Part shown: positions 53,428 to 64,000 of the stretch, piece after piece
How the letters are laid out: each line of letters opens with the position of its first letter
Numbering within the stretch: position 1 is the first letter of the stretch
Assembly (NCBI GenBank): GCA_963760435.1
Contig: CAVXDE010000036.1
Coordinates: 252,007 to 316,006, forward strand
Length of the DNA stretch: 64,000 bases
Reading direction: 5' to 3'
Source of the DNA: JAFAXD01 sp963760435
Lineage (GTDB): Bacteria > Pseudomonadota > Alphaproteobacteria > Rhizobiales > Xanthobacteraceae
Translations under genes and position numbers: made by a program
Notes under the pieces: model-generated
Database searches by the model: none
Told to the model about the DNA's origin: nothing
The model's input: only the letters and a program-made list of their open reading frames with translations

Positions 53428-53916
53428 TCAGAACGGGATCTCGTCGTCCATGTCGCCGCGCGATCCGCCGCCGGCACCAGCCATGGCCGGCTTGCGTTCA
53501 CGCGGTGCCGGTCCCGGGGAACCGAAATCGCCGTTGTCATAGCTTGGCTCGCCGCCGCCCCCGCCGGCGCGATCGAGCATGGTGAGCACGGAATTGAAGC
53601 CCTGCAGCACGATTTCCGTCGAGTAGCGCTCCTGGCCTTGCTGGTCCTGATATTTGCGCGTCTGCAGCGCACCCTCGATGTAAACCTTGGCGCCCTTTTT
53701 CAGGTACTGCTCCGCCACCTTGGCGAGCCCTTCGCTGAAGATCACGACCCGGTGCCATTCCGTCTTCTCGCGCCGCTCGCCGGTGTTCTTGTCACGCCAG
53801 GTGTCTGAGGTGGCGACGCGCAGATGAACGATGGGCCGGCCGTCCTGCGTCCGCCGCACTTCCGGGTCTGCTCCCAGGTTCCCGACCAAAATCACCTTGT
53901 TGACTGAGCCAGCCAT
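53428..53916 (-). CDS. ssb: single-stranded DNA-binding protein
   Basis: 162 residues from the ATG at 53916, preceded by GGAGG. OB-fold blocks: MAGSVNKVILVGNLGADPEV, WRDKNTGERREKTEWHRVVI and GALQTRKYQDQQGQERYSTE. A Gly-rich disordered linker leads to the acidic tip MDDEIPF that recruits partner proteins. It is divergent from uvrA, with an SOS box in between. Confidence 0.95.
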   Translation of the reverse strand: MAGSVNKVILVGNLGADPEVRRTQDGRPIVHLRVATSDTWRDKNTGERREKTEWHRVVIFSEGLAKVAEQYLKKGAKVYIEGALQTRKYQDQQGQERYSTEIVLQGFNSVLTMLDRAGGGGGEPSYDNGDFGSPGPAPRERKPAMAGAGGGSRGDMDDEIPF

Positions 53917-54076
53917 GCCTGCGCCTCCATGCGCCACCACCCGTTGCTTCCGGGCTTGATCCAAACTGCCGAGAACCCATTCACCAATAGACCGACCGCC
54001 TCCGCCCGCAAGCGCAACATGGGAACCGTCCACACCCGTTGCTACCCGCTGGCCAGCAATCCACAGGCACGATATT

Positions 54077-54091
54077 GTTCTCTTTTTGTTC
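54077..54091. promoter_or_regulatory. LexA (SOS) box GTTC-N7-GTTC
   Basis: GTTCTCTTTTTGTTC matches the alphaproteobacterial LexA operator (GTTC, seven bases, GTTC). It lies 161 bases upstream of ssb and 126 upstream of uvrA, in the shared divergent promoter region. Both genes are known SOS members. Confidence 0.8.
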
Positions 54092-54216
54092 TTAGCATGG
54101 CAGCATCCCCGGCGCAACGGTGCGATTCGCGCCTTCCCGCTGTGTACAGGTCGGCTGTGTGCACTGGCGAACGCGAGCGCGGCTGACTACCTTGCGGACG
54201 AAACCCCGAGTAGTGA

Positions 54217-57165
<2,949 letters not shown>

Positions 57166-57220
57166 ACGGCGGGTCTCCGTCCTTGCTCTGCGCCCGATGT
57201 GATGGCATGATGGCGCCATC

Positions 57221-57517
57221 ATGAATGCACGAACCCAGATCACATTGGATCCCGAGACCCAGCGGCGCGCTCACACCAAGGCCGCTGATCTTGGCATTTC
57301 GTTTGCGGAATATGTCCGCAGGCTGATCACGGCCGACCTTGGAGCTCAGCCGCGAAGGCTGGACATCTCCGCGCTATTCGACCTGGGCGCGTCGACCGAA
57401 CCTACGGACATTGCCCGGGACAAGGAGAAACTGCTCAATGAGGCGACGTGGGCTGATCATTTGCTGAAGACTGGGCGGAAGCCGGCGCGTCGCGTGACTA
57501 CCCGTTCAAGACGTTGA
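57221..57517 (+). CDS. ribbon-helix-helix antitoxin (VapB-like)
   Basis: 98 residues. The N-terminal RHH domain is RTQITLDPETQRRAHTKAAD followed by GISFAEYVRRLITADL; the C-terminal part (DKEKLLNEATWADHLLKTGR) would cover the toxin active site. It overlaps the PIN-domain gene by four bases (TTGA), the standard layout of a vapBC operon, and would autoregulate the pair. Confidence 0.8.
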   Translation: MNARTQITLDPETQRRAHTKAADLGISFAEYVRRLITADLGAQPRRLDISALFDLGASTEPTDIARDKEKLLNEATWADHLLKTGRKPARRVTTRSRR

Positions 57518-57927
57518 CAACCTTTGTCGATACATCGGTTTGGTTCGCCGCTGCAAATAACCGAGATCGTTACAACGCTCGGGCGAAGCAAATTCTTTCG
57601 GAACTCTCAGCTCCCCTGCTCACCGATCACATTCTTATTGAGACCTGGCGTCTCCTCAACAGCCGCGTCCATCGCCGAGCTGCCGAACAGTTCTGGTCGG
57701 GAATCCGACGTGGGTTGGCACATTTGGAAAGGATCACGATGGCCGATCTGGAGACCGCTTGGCTAATCGGTGAAGCTTTTCATGATCAGTCCTTTTCAAT
57801 CGTCGATCGAACAAGCTTCGCCGTAATGGAGCGCCTCGCCCTCACACGGGTTGCAAGCTTCGACGACGATTTCGCAATTTATCGCTACGGGCGATCGCGC
57901 GAGAAGTCGTTCGAGGTTCTCCGGTGA
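57514..57927 (+). CDS. PIN-domain ribonuclease toxin (VapC-like)
   Basis: 137 residues from a TTG start at 57514. The acidic PIN residues are visible: Asp in TTFVDTSVWFAAANNRD, Glu in LTDHILIETWRLLNSR, Asp in FSIVDRTSFAVMERL and Asp in VASFDDDFAIY. These bind Mg/Mn to cut RNA. It is coupled to the RHH antitoxin upstream. Confidence 0.85.
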   Translation: MTTFVDTSVWFAAANNRDRYNARAKQILSELSAPLLTDHILIETWRLLNSRVHRRAAEQFWSGIRRGLAHLERITMADLETAWLIGEAFHDQSFSIVDRTSFAVMERLALTRVASFDDDFAIYRYGRSREKSFEVLR

Positions 57928-58037
57928 GCCTTGCCACGCGCGGGCTGGCCGCGCCACTTTTTCGCCTTAGTTGCCCAGATGCCACACTCCCTGACCTGTG
58001 CTATAAATTCGCCTGGGTTCGTGGGGATTCTAGCCAA

Positions 58038-58349
58038 ATGATTACTGACGTGACCGAGGGAGAGTTTTCCCAGCTCGAGACACGCGTCGCGATTGTCGAA
58101 CGCGAGGTCGATGGCGAGAAGCTTGTTACGCGCCATATTCTGGAGCAAACCCGCCATAACGGGGACGACCTGGCCGCAATCCTGGGTCGGTTGGATCGAA
58201 TCGAGCAACGGCTGAACGGTGTCGATCTCGCCACGCTGGTCAAGACCGTTGGCAGCCTGGAGCGCAAGCTCGACGGATTGACCAAAAACCTCCCGAAGAT
58301 CATCGAGGAATCGGTGCGCGAAGCCCTGCGCGAGCGCACTGCGCGCTAA
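58038..58349 (+). CDS. small coiled-coil protein
   Basis: 103 residues from the ATG at 58038. The sequence is heptad-like from about residue 10 to the end (FSQLETRVAIVEREVDGEKL, LDRIEQRLNGVDLATLVKTV). It ends VREALRERTAR. Earlier in-frame ATGs fall in low-complexity sequence and were not used. Function unknown; it follows the toxin gene in the same direction and its last four bases overlap the MaoC gene. Confidence 0.5.
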   Translation: MITDVTEGEFSQLETRVAIVEREVDGEKLVTRHILEQTRHNGDDLAAILGRLDRIEQRLNGVDLATLVKTVGSLERKLDGLTKNLPKIIEESVREALRERTAR

Positions 58350-58800
58350 AGCCTTGGCTGAGGCCGTCCCTTCGCCATCTTGGACGGCACTTTTACCAGC
58401 GCTTCGCCATCCAGCACGATATCGTTGCGGACCCGGCATATGCAGGTGAGCCGGGCGCGCAGGCGCTCGGGAAAGAGCTCGGCAACCGCAACGGTGACCT
58501 CGACCGTGTCGCCGATCCGCACCGGTGCACGAAAGTTCAGGGTCTGCGACACATAAACTGCGCCGGGCCCGGGAGCCGGGTGCCGAGCACGGCCGAGATC
58601 AGGCTCGCGGTGTAGAGCCCGTGGGCGATGCGAGCGCCGAACGAGGTCTTGGCGGCGAAGTGCTCCGAAAGGTGGATGGGGTTGCGGTCCCCGGTCAGCT
58701 GCGCAAAGCCGATCACGTCGGAAGAAGCGACAGTCTTGTTCAGCGTCTCGGTCATACCGACCGAAAGATCTTCGAAAAATAACGTTCGCAATTCAAGCAT
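58346..58800 (-). CDS. MaoC-like (R)-hydratase, frameshifted
   Basis: The ATG at 58800 gives LRTLFFEDLSVGMTETLNKT and the hydratase-2 motif TGDRNPIHLSEHFAAKTSFG with catalytic Asp and His, then IAHGLYTASLISAVLGTRLP. Near 58565 a base is missing (GG for GGG) and the frame shifts; the rest continues VSQTLNFRAPVRIGDTVEVT to the stop at 58346. Restored length is about 151 residues. The family hydrates trans-2-enoyl-CoA, feeding beta-oxidation or PHA synthesis. Confidence 0.8.
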
Positions 58801-59061
58801 TTATAGGTTTTCTGGTACCCAGAAAACTAATTGGGGACCATATGGGCACCATGGCTTTGAATGGCCGAATTGCTCCAGACCAATCTTTTAGAGATTCCTC
58901 CCCGCCCGCACCACCCGCTGCCCGCCCACGCGGAGATTGCGCCGAAATTGCATAGCGCTGTCCGAACCGTCATGGGAGTTGGGACTCGGACGGCCGCGCG
59001 ACGTCTTCGTCCGTCCGCAGATCGGACGTGGGGTAGACGCCTGCTGCGGCTGTCCACCAAT

Positions 59062-59152
59062 GCGGTCCCGACCGCATCTGACCGCCGGGTGGGGTATCGG
59101 CGGGAGCGATCGGGACCAGCTCTTGGGATGGGGGTTCCAAGAGCGGACACAT
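59062..59152. repeat. 91-bp dispersed repeat, copy A, with internal hairpin
   Basis: Shares GCGGTCCCGA, GATCGGGACCA and CTCTTGGGATGGGGG with copy B at 60836-60926 in the same order and spacing. The end forms a hairpin GCTCTTGG...CCAAGAGC. The stretch 58801-60089 around it has no convincing full-length gene. Confidence 0.5.
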
Positions 59153-59292
59153 TTAAGCCACAAAGTGTGCAGTGCGGCTACAGCAAAAGACGTACTTTGA
59201 ATCAATTCGACCGGTTGTTGCGGATTGATCACGGTTCGGCGCCAAGGGCTGAGCGGGCGTTTGTGGGCGATTGCGGGTGGTCTAAAGACAAA

Positions 59293-59317
59293 GGACCCCG
59301 CCGGTTTGACGGGGTCC
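59293..59317 (-). terminator. terminator-like hairpin
   Basis: GGACCCCG pairing with CGGGGTCC, nine-base loop. On the minus strand it is followed by TTTGTCTTT. No gene that would use it is identified. Confidence 0.45.
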
Positions 59318-59618
59318 CCTGCACATTGGGAACAGTGTCGAAAAAGCGATGCCTGATGCCGTCACCCCTTTCCCCAGATTCCCCCTCGTGTTTGCATGAT
59401 CACCCTCACGCCAGATCGGGACGAAATCGAGGCAATTGTGATGCGCAGCGGCAACACCATTCGCAGAAAGTAACCGTCGTTAAGAGACGGGGCCGGGGCT
59501 ATTTCGAAAGGACTTCCTTTGCATCCTAGGTGTGCCCCTGGGTGACGGTCGGATTTATACGTAGAAATTGTCTCACTTCTCGCTGCGTGGAAACGCTAAA
59601 CGAGCGTACACAATTGTC

Positions 59619-59858
59619 ATGACGTCCAACAACATCACCTTCGTCATCTGGGGCGCGCTGTTATTCATGCCGGCAGCGATTTCGGCAGCCCGAGGTGGAC
59701 CTTATGGCATTGCGTCGTGGGCGCTCGCGGGCTTGCTAATCGGATGGCACCCACAGGATCGATTCTGCTCACGATGCTCGCAATCACATGGCGGCAGCAA
59801 AATCCCGAACCTGAGAGTTTTGCTTGGGTGCCCCAGGGCACTCGTGACAATGGGCTAA
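59619..59858 (+). pseudogene. small membrane protein gene, probably frameshifted
   Basis: From the ATG at 59619: MTSNNITFVIWGALLFMPAA then GGPYGIASWALAGLLIG, a hydrophobic N-terminal part. Near 59740 the hydrophobic character jumps to another frame (GSILLTMLAITWRQQNPEPE). The original was probably a two- to three-helix protein of about 85 residues. No family recognised. Confidence 0.3.
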
Positions 59859-59869
59859 AACCAAACAAA

Positions 59870-59897
59870 AGCCCCGACCACGTCGGCGGCCGGGGCT
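59870..59897 (-). terminator. intrinsic terminator on the minus strand
   Basis: AGCCCCG at 59870-59876 and CGGGGCT at 59891-59897; the minus-strand side runs into TTTTGTTTGGTTTT. Any minus-strand transcript from 59900-60150 would end here; no gene was found there. Confidence 0.5.
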
Positions 59898-60089
59898 GAA
59901 GTTGGGAGACGTCTGACACCCCCATCACGCCGGAACTGGCCCACACAATTTAAAGCCGGCCGCCAGAAACGCGCTGCAGAGGCGCGCTGGGGCTGATCGA
60001 CATATGTGGAGCTGGGGCTTGCGGCTCTCGGCTTCCGAACATAGCTCAACAATAGGGCCCAGTTGAAAATCAACATAAGAGGAAAACCC

Positions 60090-60167
60090 ATGGCTTGGAC
60101 AACGCCTACTCTCGTCGAAATCTGCATCGGCCTTGAGATCAACGGCTACTTGCCAGCCGAATTCTGA
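60090..60167 (+). CDS. pqqA: PQQ precursor peptide PqqA
   Basis: A 25-residue peptide that opens MAWTTPTLVEICIGLEINGY and closes LPAEF before TGA. It carries the PqqA signature: Trp3, Pro6, Glu10, Gly14 and the Glu-x3-Tyr pair (E16, Y20) whose side chains are cross-linked by PqqE and excised to form pyrroloquinoline quinone. AGAGGA lies seven bases before the ATG. No pqqB, C, D or E follows; instead an intrinsic terminator stands 24 bases downstream, so this is a free-standing precursor minigene. Stand-alone or duplicated pqqA copies are known in methylotrophs. Confidence 0.85.
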   Translation: MAWTTPTLVEICIGLEINGYLPAEF

Positions 60168-60190
60168 CCTTTCAGCCGTGTGTGTTCTAT

Positions 60191-60225
60191 GCCGTCGCAT
60201 TTAACCGGTGCGACGGCTTTTCTTT
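60191..60225 (+). terminator. intrinsic terminator of pqqA
   Basis: GCCGTCGCA and TGCGACGGC form a perfect 9-bp stem with a nine-base loop, followed by TTTTCTTTT. It isolates pqqA as a monocistronic unit. Confidence 0.85.
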
Positions 60226-60364
60226 TAGTGCTGCACAAACTGGCTTCTAGGCTGCAGTCGGCGGTGAGCTCGATGACACTCGCTGCTACCCGGCCCAACG
60301 CAAGCACGAACCCGGCCCGCCAATGGACCTCGCCAATACGCGCACGCTTGGGGGAGTTCGCTAG

Positions 60365-60481
60365 ATGAACAAGACCGAGTTGGTCATTCAGTTGCTCAAG
60401 ATCGCTATCGGCATTGCGTTCGCAGCTTATTTCTTGTGGTGGAGTTTGGCCGTCCTCCAGAGGCTATCCTCGCCTCTATAA
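60365..60481 (+). CDS. 38-residue single-span membrane peptide
   Basis: From the ATG at 60365, preceded by GGGGGAG: MNKTELVIQLLKIAIGIAFA then AYFLWWSLAVLQRL and a stop at 60479-60481. One hydrophobic helix with a charged N terminus. No family recognised; it may be a small stress- or transport-associated peptide. Confidence 0.45.
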   Translation: MNKTELVIQLLKIAIGIAFAAYFLWWSLAVLQRLSSPL

Positions 60482-60502
60482 TACTACGCTTGGTGATAAG
60501 TA

Positions 60503-60652
60503 ATGGCTAAGTGGCGCGTCGACTACCTCGGCAAGAAGGGCTCGCACCCTGGGCACGGTGGAGGCGCCAGATGAGAAGTCTGCCATCGAGGAGGCCATGA
60601 AGACCGTCAGCGAGGCTGGTTCAATCTCATGGTGACAAAGGTCAAGGAATAA
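60503..60652 (+). pseudogene. small conserved protein gene with two frameshifts
   Basis: The ATG at 60503 gives MAKWRVDYLGKKGSH. An extra C in the CCC near 60550 shifts the frame; it resumes LGTVEAPDEKSAIEEAMKTV, and a second shift near 60620 restores FNLMVTKVKE before TAA. The restored product is about 50 residues and resembles small 'MAKWxVxYLGKKGxxLGTVEAPDEKxAI' proteins seen in rhizobial genomes and phages. Function unknown. Confidence 0.5.
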
Positions 60653-60835
60653 AAAACCCCGAACCGCGGGCGGCCAGGGCTTCGGCCGGCGTACCAGCAT
60701 TGGCAAAAGTTAAGTAGCACTGACGTATTTGCGAGCTACAGTCATTGGCCGGCCGGCCGCGAATGAGCACCGGTCCCCTGGCCGTGGCCGGCCGATGAGA
60801 TGACCTCCTGGGCCCATTGCTGCGGCCGTCACCAA

Positions 60836-60926
60836 GCGGTCCCGATCGCGGTGGGACCGTCGTGGGGTGCGACGCCAACGATCGGGACCATGCTCTTGGG
60901 ATGGGGGGATCGCAAGAGCAGTGCAT
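60836..60926. repeat. 91-bp dispersed repeat, copy B
   Basis: Partner of 59062-59152. It has the same hairpin end (GCTCTTG...CAAGAGC). On the minus strand both copies keep an open frame with related residues around 'VPI' (here PHPKSMVPIVGVAPHDG), so a decayed coding repeat is as possible as an RNA element. The rest of 60653-61224 shows no gene. Confidence 0.5.
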
Positions 60927-60950
60927 CAATCGAAATTCTTCAATTCGTGA

Positions 60951-60965
60951 TGTGACAGCCGTCAC
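60951..60965. promoter_or_regulatory. CRP-like palindrome TGTGACAGCCGTCAC
   Basis: Identical 15-mer to 46232-46246. No plus-strand gene follows within 500 bases, so its target is unclear. Confidence 0.35.
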
Positions 60966-61224
60966 TAAAAAGCGCGTGCGCCAACGGAGCTATTCTTTGG
61001 GTCTACCGCCCGGAAGCCTGTGGCCCTCGCAGCGCTATCCGGGCGATCAGGAACGCCTTGTGGAGCGCCGGGCAGCGCGCGACTGATTTGTACCGGCAGT
61101 TTAGGGCGGCAGCGCGGAAATGATTTCCTTGGCCCGGATGGCCTGAGTTCGAGCTTTGTTTCAGGAGTCCGCGGCCGGGGCTAGTTGGGATGTATCCATG
61201 CGGCGTAGGCCGCAGGTTGAGCAG

Positions 61225-61458
61225 TCAGCGCCTGAGCAGTCCAGGGTTTTCTTTGTAGATCTTGATAAGCTCGACGAGGTTTTCAATTCCGAAGTCGGTA
61301 AACGCCATAACGCCGTCTTCTCCGACGCCATAGACCCAGATGACGCCGTCCTCGGCATCCATTTCGTTGGCGACGTGGTGCAGCCAGTCTTCGTCTTCGC
61401 CGAGGTCCTCAGCGACACGGGTGATGGTGGTGACGTGATGAACCTTGTTGACGTGCAT
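61225..61458 (-). CDS. small acidic protein adjoining the IS66 transposase gene
   Basis: 77 residues: MHVNKVHHVTTITRVAEDLG, then EDWLHHVANEMDAEDGVIWV and FGIENLVELIKIYKENPGL. Its ATG lies two bases after the tnpC stop, so it is probably translated from the IS transcript or was placed there by the insertion. Acidic, no membrane segment, no recognised family. It could be an IS66 passenger or accessory gene. Confidence 0.55.
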   Translation of the reverse strand: MHVNKVHHVTTITRVAEDLGEDEDWLHHVANEMDAEDGVIWVYGVGEDGVMAFTDFGIENLVELIKIYKENPGLLRR

Positions 61459-61460
61459 GG

Positions 61461-63114
61461 TCACGCAGCTTGAACGGAGATCGCTGAGCTCGGTGGCGTC
61501 CAATTCCAGGGCAGCAGTTCGTCCAGCCGATGAGCCGGATGGGCAGCGATGCGGGCGAGGACATCGGCCAGCCAAGCCTGCGGATCGACTCCATTCATCT
61601 TGGCCGTGACGATCAGGCTATACATGGCCGCGGCGCGTCGTCCGCCGCGATCGGATCCGCAGAAGAGCCACGACTTTCGCCCGAGAGCTATGCCTCTTAG
61701 CCCTCGTTCGGCGGCATTGTTGGAGAGACAGACGCGTCCATCCTCAAGGAACAGGGTGAAGCTCGTCCATCGCTTCAGGATGTAGTTGAAGGCTTTGGCC
61801 AGGTCGTGTCCACGGGAGAGCTTGGCGGCTTGCTCTCGCATATAGACCCGAAGATCCTCGACGATCGGCCGGCTCAGCGTCCGCCGAACATCCAGACGCT
61901 CCTGCGCACTCTTGCCATTGATCGACCGCTCGATCTCGAACAGCGCGTCGATCCGACGGACGACCTCGATCGCAATTGGGGAGAGCGCGATTTCCTTTTT
62001 GCCGGCGGCCTTGCGCCGCGCATTCTCTTCGATGTCGGCCATGGCAAAGAACGGACGCCGCGCATGCGACCAACACGCCGCTTCCCGGATCGGTCCAGGC
62101 TGGCGCCCAGCCAGATAGAGCTGGTTATACCCGTCATAGGCGTCGGCCTGCAGGATACCGGCATACCGGGCCAAATGCGCCTGAGGATGCTCACCCTTGC
62201 GGTCGCGCGAGTAGTAGAACATCGCTGCCGGCGGTCCCGTTCCGCCAAACGGCCGATCGTCCCGTACGTAAATCCAGCATCGCCCCGTGTCGGTCTTTCC
62301 CTTGGCCAGGACCGGCACCGTCGTATCATCGGCATGAAGTCGCTCGGCCGCCATGACATGGGCTTCGACCAGGCGAAGCAGGGGATCAAGCGCAGTACAG
62401 ACTGATCCGACGGCGTCGGCCATGGTCGACAGCGCGATCGGCACGCCTTCGAGCGCATAGCGCTCGGCCTGACGGTTGAGCGGCTGATGCTGGCCGAACT
62501 TCTCAAACACGATCATCGCCAGCAGGCTGGGTCCGGCCCATCCTCTTGCGACAGCATGGAATGGCGCTGGCGCCTGGCTAATCTTCTCGCAGTCGCGGCA
62601 GCTGAACTTCTCCCGCACCGTCTCGATCACTTTCCACTGGCGCGGCGAACACTCCAGTGTTCGCGTCACGTCTTCACCGAGTTTGCGCAGGCGATTGCTG
62701 CCACAGCACTCGCAAGCTTGCGGCGGATCGATCACCACCCGTTCGCGCGGGAGATGCTCGGGGAACGTCTGGCGTTCGCGCACGCGTGCGCGTAAACCCA
62801 CGTACAGTCGTCGTCCCGGCGACAGCCCGTTCCGCCGCAAGCTCGTCTTCAGTCGCGGCGGCCTCGAGCTCTTCGAACGTCAGCGCCAATTGCTCAACCA
62901 ACCGCGATGAACGCTCCGATCGCTGTCCGTAGATTTGGCGCTCGAGTTTGGCGATCCGCAGCTTCTGTTGGGCGATCAACGCCGCATCTTCCGACGCTTT
63001 CGCACGGGCAACCGCGAGCTCCGCTGTGATCTCCAAAGCGTTCGCGCGCTCTACCGCCAACGCCTCCTTCAGGGCGACGATGTCGTTCGGAATCGCTTCG
63101 CGATCAGCATCCAT
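61461..63114 (-). CDS. tnpC: IS66 family transposase TnpC, frameshifted
   Basis: The ATG at 63114 gives a coiled-coil N terminus (LRIAKLERQIYGQRSERSSR). A frameshift near 62785 interrupts the segment after TTTVRGFTRTRAR; the remainder starts RQTFPEHLPRERVVIDPPQA and has the zinc-like CECCGSNRLRKLGEDVTRTL. The DDE-type core includes LHADDTTVPVLAKGKTDTGR, DAYDGYNQLYLAGRQ and the final SNNAAERGLRGIALGRKSWL (catalytic Glu). Restored length about 550 residues. The break should inactivate this copy unless it is a sequence error. Confidence 0.9.
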
Positions 63115-63185
63115 GCGAAGCAGTGAATCACAGATTGGATGCGTTGGGATTCCCCAAAAGGTCAGGAACCGCAAATTTTGTTTGC

Positions 63186-63533
63186 TCAGCCCGCGCTCTG
63201 TGGTCGCCAGGTCAGTTGCGGATTCCTCCAGTCAATTCCTTCCAGCATATAAGCCATCTGCCCCGCCGAGATCGATACGGCACCAGCCGATGCCGAGGGC
63301 CAGATGAACTTGCCGCGGTCCAGACGCTTGGCGTAGAGCGACAGCCCGATCCCGTCATGCCATAGGATCTTGACCAGATCGCCGCGGCGGCCCCGGAAGA
63401 TGTAGAGATCGCCAGCATGGGGATCGCGCTTCAAGCTCTCCTGAACCGTAAGAGCCAGGCTTTGCATCCCACGGCGCATGTCGGTGTGGCCAGTGGCGAT
63501 CCAAACCCTGACGCCGCTCGGGATCGGGATCAT
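63186..63533 (-). CDS. tnpB: IS66 accessory protein TnpB
   Basis: 115 residues. Family blocks are intact: VRVWIATGHTDMRRGMQSLA, LYIFRGRRGDLVKILWHDGI and GLSLYAKRLDRGKFIWP. The start overlaps the tnpA stop by four bases. TnpB is required for IS66 transposition; its biochemical role is unclear. Confidence 0.92.
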   Translation of the reverse strand: MIPIPSGVRVWIATGHTDMRRGMQSLALTVQESLKRDPHAGDLYIFRGRRGDLVKILWHDGIGLSLYAKRLDRGKFIWPSASAGAVSISAGQMAYMLEGIDWRNPQLTWRPQSAG

Positions 63534-63922
63534 CGCCGTCTCAGGAGATCAAGGACCCGCTGCAGCGCCTCGGCGTCCACATCCCGGTCAACACGCACGC
63601 GACAGCCACTAAGTTCGATCTCGATTATTCCGGCCCTTGCGCGCGGCGCACGGGGCGAAGACGGCAGCTGCGGTCCGCATGCCAGCGCCGGTGTAGAGGT
63701 GATCTCGACAGGAACAAGAGCCGGTACGGCCTCGCCGCCAAGGCGGCCTTGGCGCGCCTGCCGACGCCAAAGATGCAGCAGGTTCGGATGAATGTCGTGC
63801 CGGCGAGCGACTTCGGCCACGGTCGTGTCGGCCGTCAAGCTCTCCTCGACAATCCGCTGCTTCTCCGCCGGAGTCCAACGACGCCGCCGCTCCGGACTAG
63901 CCAAGACCGTCACTGTCGACAT
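63530..63922 (-). CDS. tnpA: IS66 accessory protein TnpA
   Basis: 130 residues with an N-terminal helix-turn-helix (RRRWTPAEKQRIVEESLTAD, TVAEVARRHDIHPNLLHLWR) and a C-terminal strand pair (EIELSGCRVRVDRDVDAEAL). This is the usual DNA-binding subunit of IS66 transposition. Confidence 0.92.
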   Translation of the reverse strand: MSTVTVLASPERRRRWTPAEKQRIVEESLTADTTVAEVARRHDIHPNLLHLWRRQARQGRLGGEAVPALVPVEITSTPALACGPQLPSSPRAPRARAGIIEIELSGCRVRVDRDVDAEALQRVLDLLRRR

Positions 63923-64000
63923 GTGTGCCCGCTAACTTGCAAATAAACGGGCAAACAATCTCACAAGCTAACGCTCTTCTGTGAAGGCGGCCCTCGGCGG

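Larger units (their letters stand above)
61461..63922 (-). mobile_element. IS66 family insertion sequence (coding core)
   Basis: tnpA, tnpB and tnpC in order on the minus strand, the standard IS66 arrangement. The terminal inverted repeats could not be matched: the tnpA-side end probably lies between 63923 and the window edge or beyond, and the tnpC-side end between 61100 and 61460. Coordinates give the coding core only. Confidence 0.8.

Noticed and set aside
60180..60368. A 62-codon plus-strand frame downstream of pqqA.
   Set aside because: It begins inside the pqqA terminator region, has no ribosome site and is low-complexity Ser/Ala/Arg-rich.

Overview
The window is GC-rich and reads as an alphaproteobacterium of the Hyphomicrobiales, close to the Bradyrhizobium/Rhodoplanes/Xanthobacteraceae neighbourhood. 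The support is gene content and style: a gyrA, coaD, cyclophilin, queA, tgt block; a GTTC-N7-GTTC LexA box between ssb and uvrA; a GCATGTCC...GGACATGC palindrome of the kind scattered in Bradyrhizobium-like genomes; Tyr/Gly-rich secreted proteins; an IS66 element; and a free-standing pqqA.

Layout. 1-9.2 kb: the tail of a Bug/TctC binding protein, a membrane-anchored coiled-coil protein, a run of small secreted proteins, an ABC-type periplasmic binding protein, a peptidoglycan-binding-domain protein, and a decayed glycoside-hydrolase-like gene whose 5' end is present twice, next to a TMEM43-family membrane protein. 9.2-12.5 kb: an exported alpha/beta hydrolase and an amino-acid ABC system in which binding protein and permease are fused. 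12.7-12.8 kb: a likely small RNA whose two hairpin loops both carry CACCCTC. 12.9-27.2 kb: mixed chromosomal genes, namely a PAS/GAF/HD-GYP protein and a PAS-GGDEF cyclase (c-di-GMP turnover), a porin, an MFS exporter, a cysteine hydrolase, an MhqO/MhqD-like pair, an acyl-CoA-dehydrogenase-fold flavoprotein and a DUF4403 protein.

27.4-41 kb is the most interesting block, a probable catabolic regulon. It has an NMT1-type ABC importer (binding protein, permease, ATPase), a TetR regulator, two aldolase-like TIM-barrel proteins (a DapA-family protein and a DUF993 protein), a Gfo/Idh/MocA dehydrogenase, a sugar-phosphate-isomerase-like protein, an FAD amine-oxidase/phytoene-desaturase-type oxidoreductase, a cysteine hydrolase, a MetE-C-like methyltransferase, an NAD-dependent epimerase and a tandem GNAT protein. 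The same 6-4-6 palindrome (GTAACC-N4-GGTTAC) lies at three promoter positions in this block, which ties it to the TetR protein. The substrate cannot be named from sequence.

41-57 kb is housekeeping: a ceramidase-like membrane protein, tgt, queA, two cyclophilins, a TonB-C-like protein, coaD, an orphan HicB, gyrA, a MarC protein, a MetX-like exported hydrolase, a DUF2269 protein, an epimerase with a membrane tail, ssb and uvrA. 57-64 kb is accessory: a VapBC-type pair, a MaoC hydratase, a gene-poor 2.4-kb stretch holding pqqA, small membrane peptides and a 91-bp repeat pair, then an IS66 element.

At least nine genes (both ABC ATPases, the epimerase, the GNAT gene, the isomerase, queA, the MaoC gene, the IS66 tnpC and a small gene) are interrupted by one- or two-base frameshifts while protein similarity continues on both sides. 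Because queA is included, consensus error in the assembly is as likely as real decay, and these entries should be read as interrupted genes, not proven pseudogenes.
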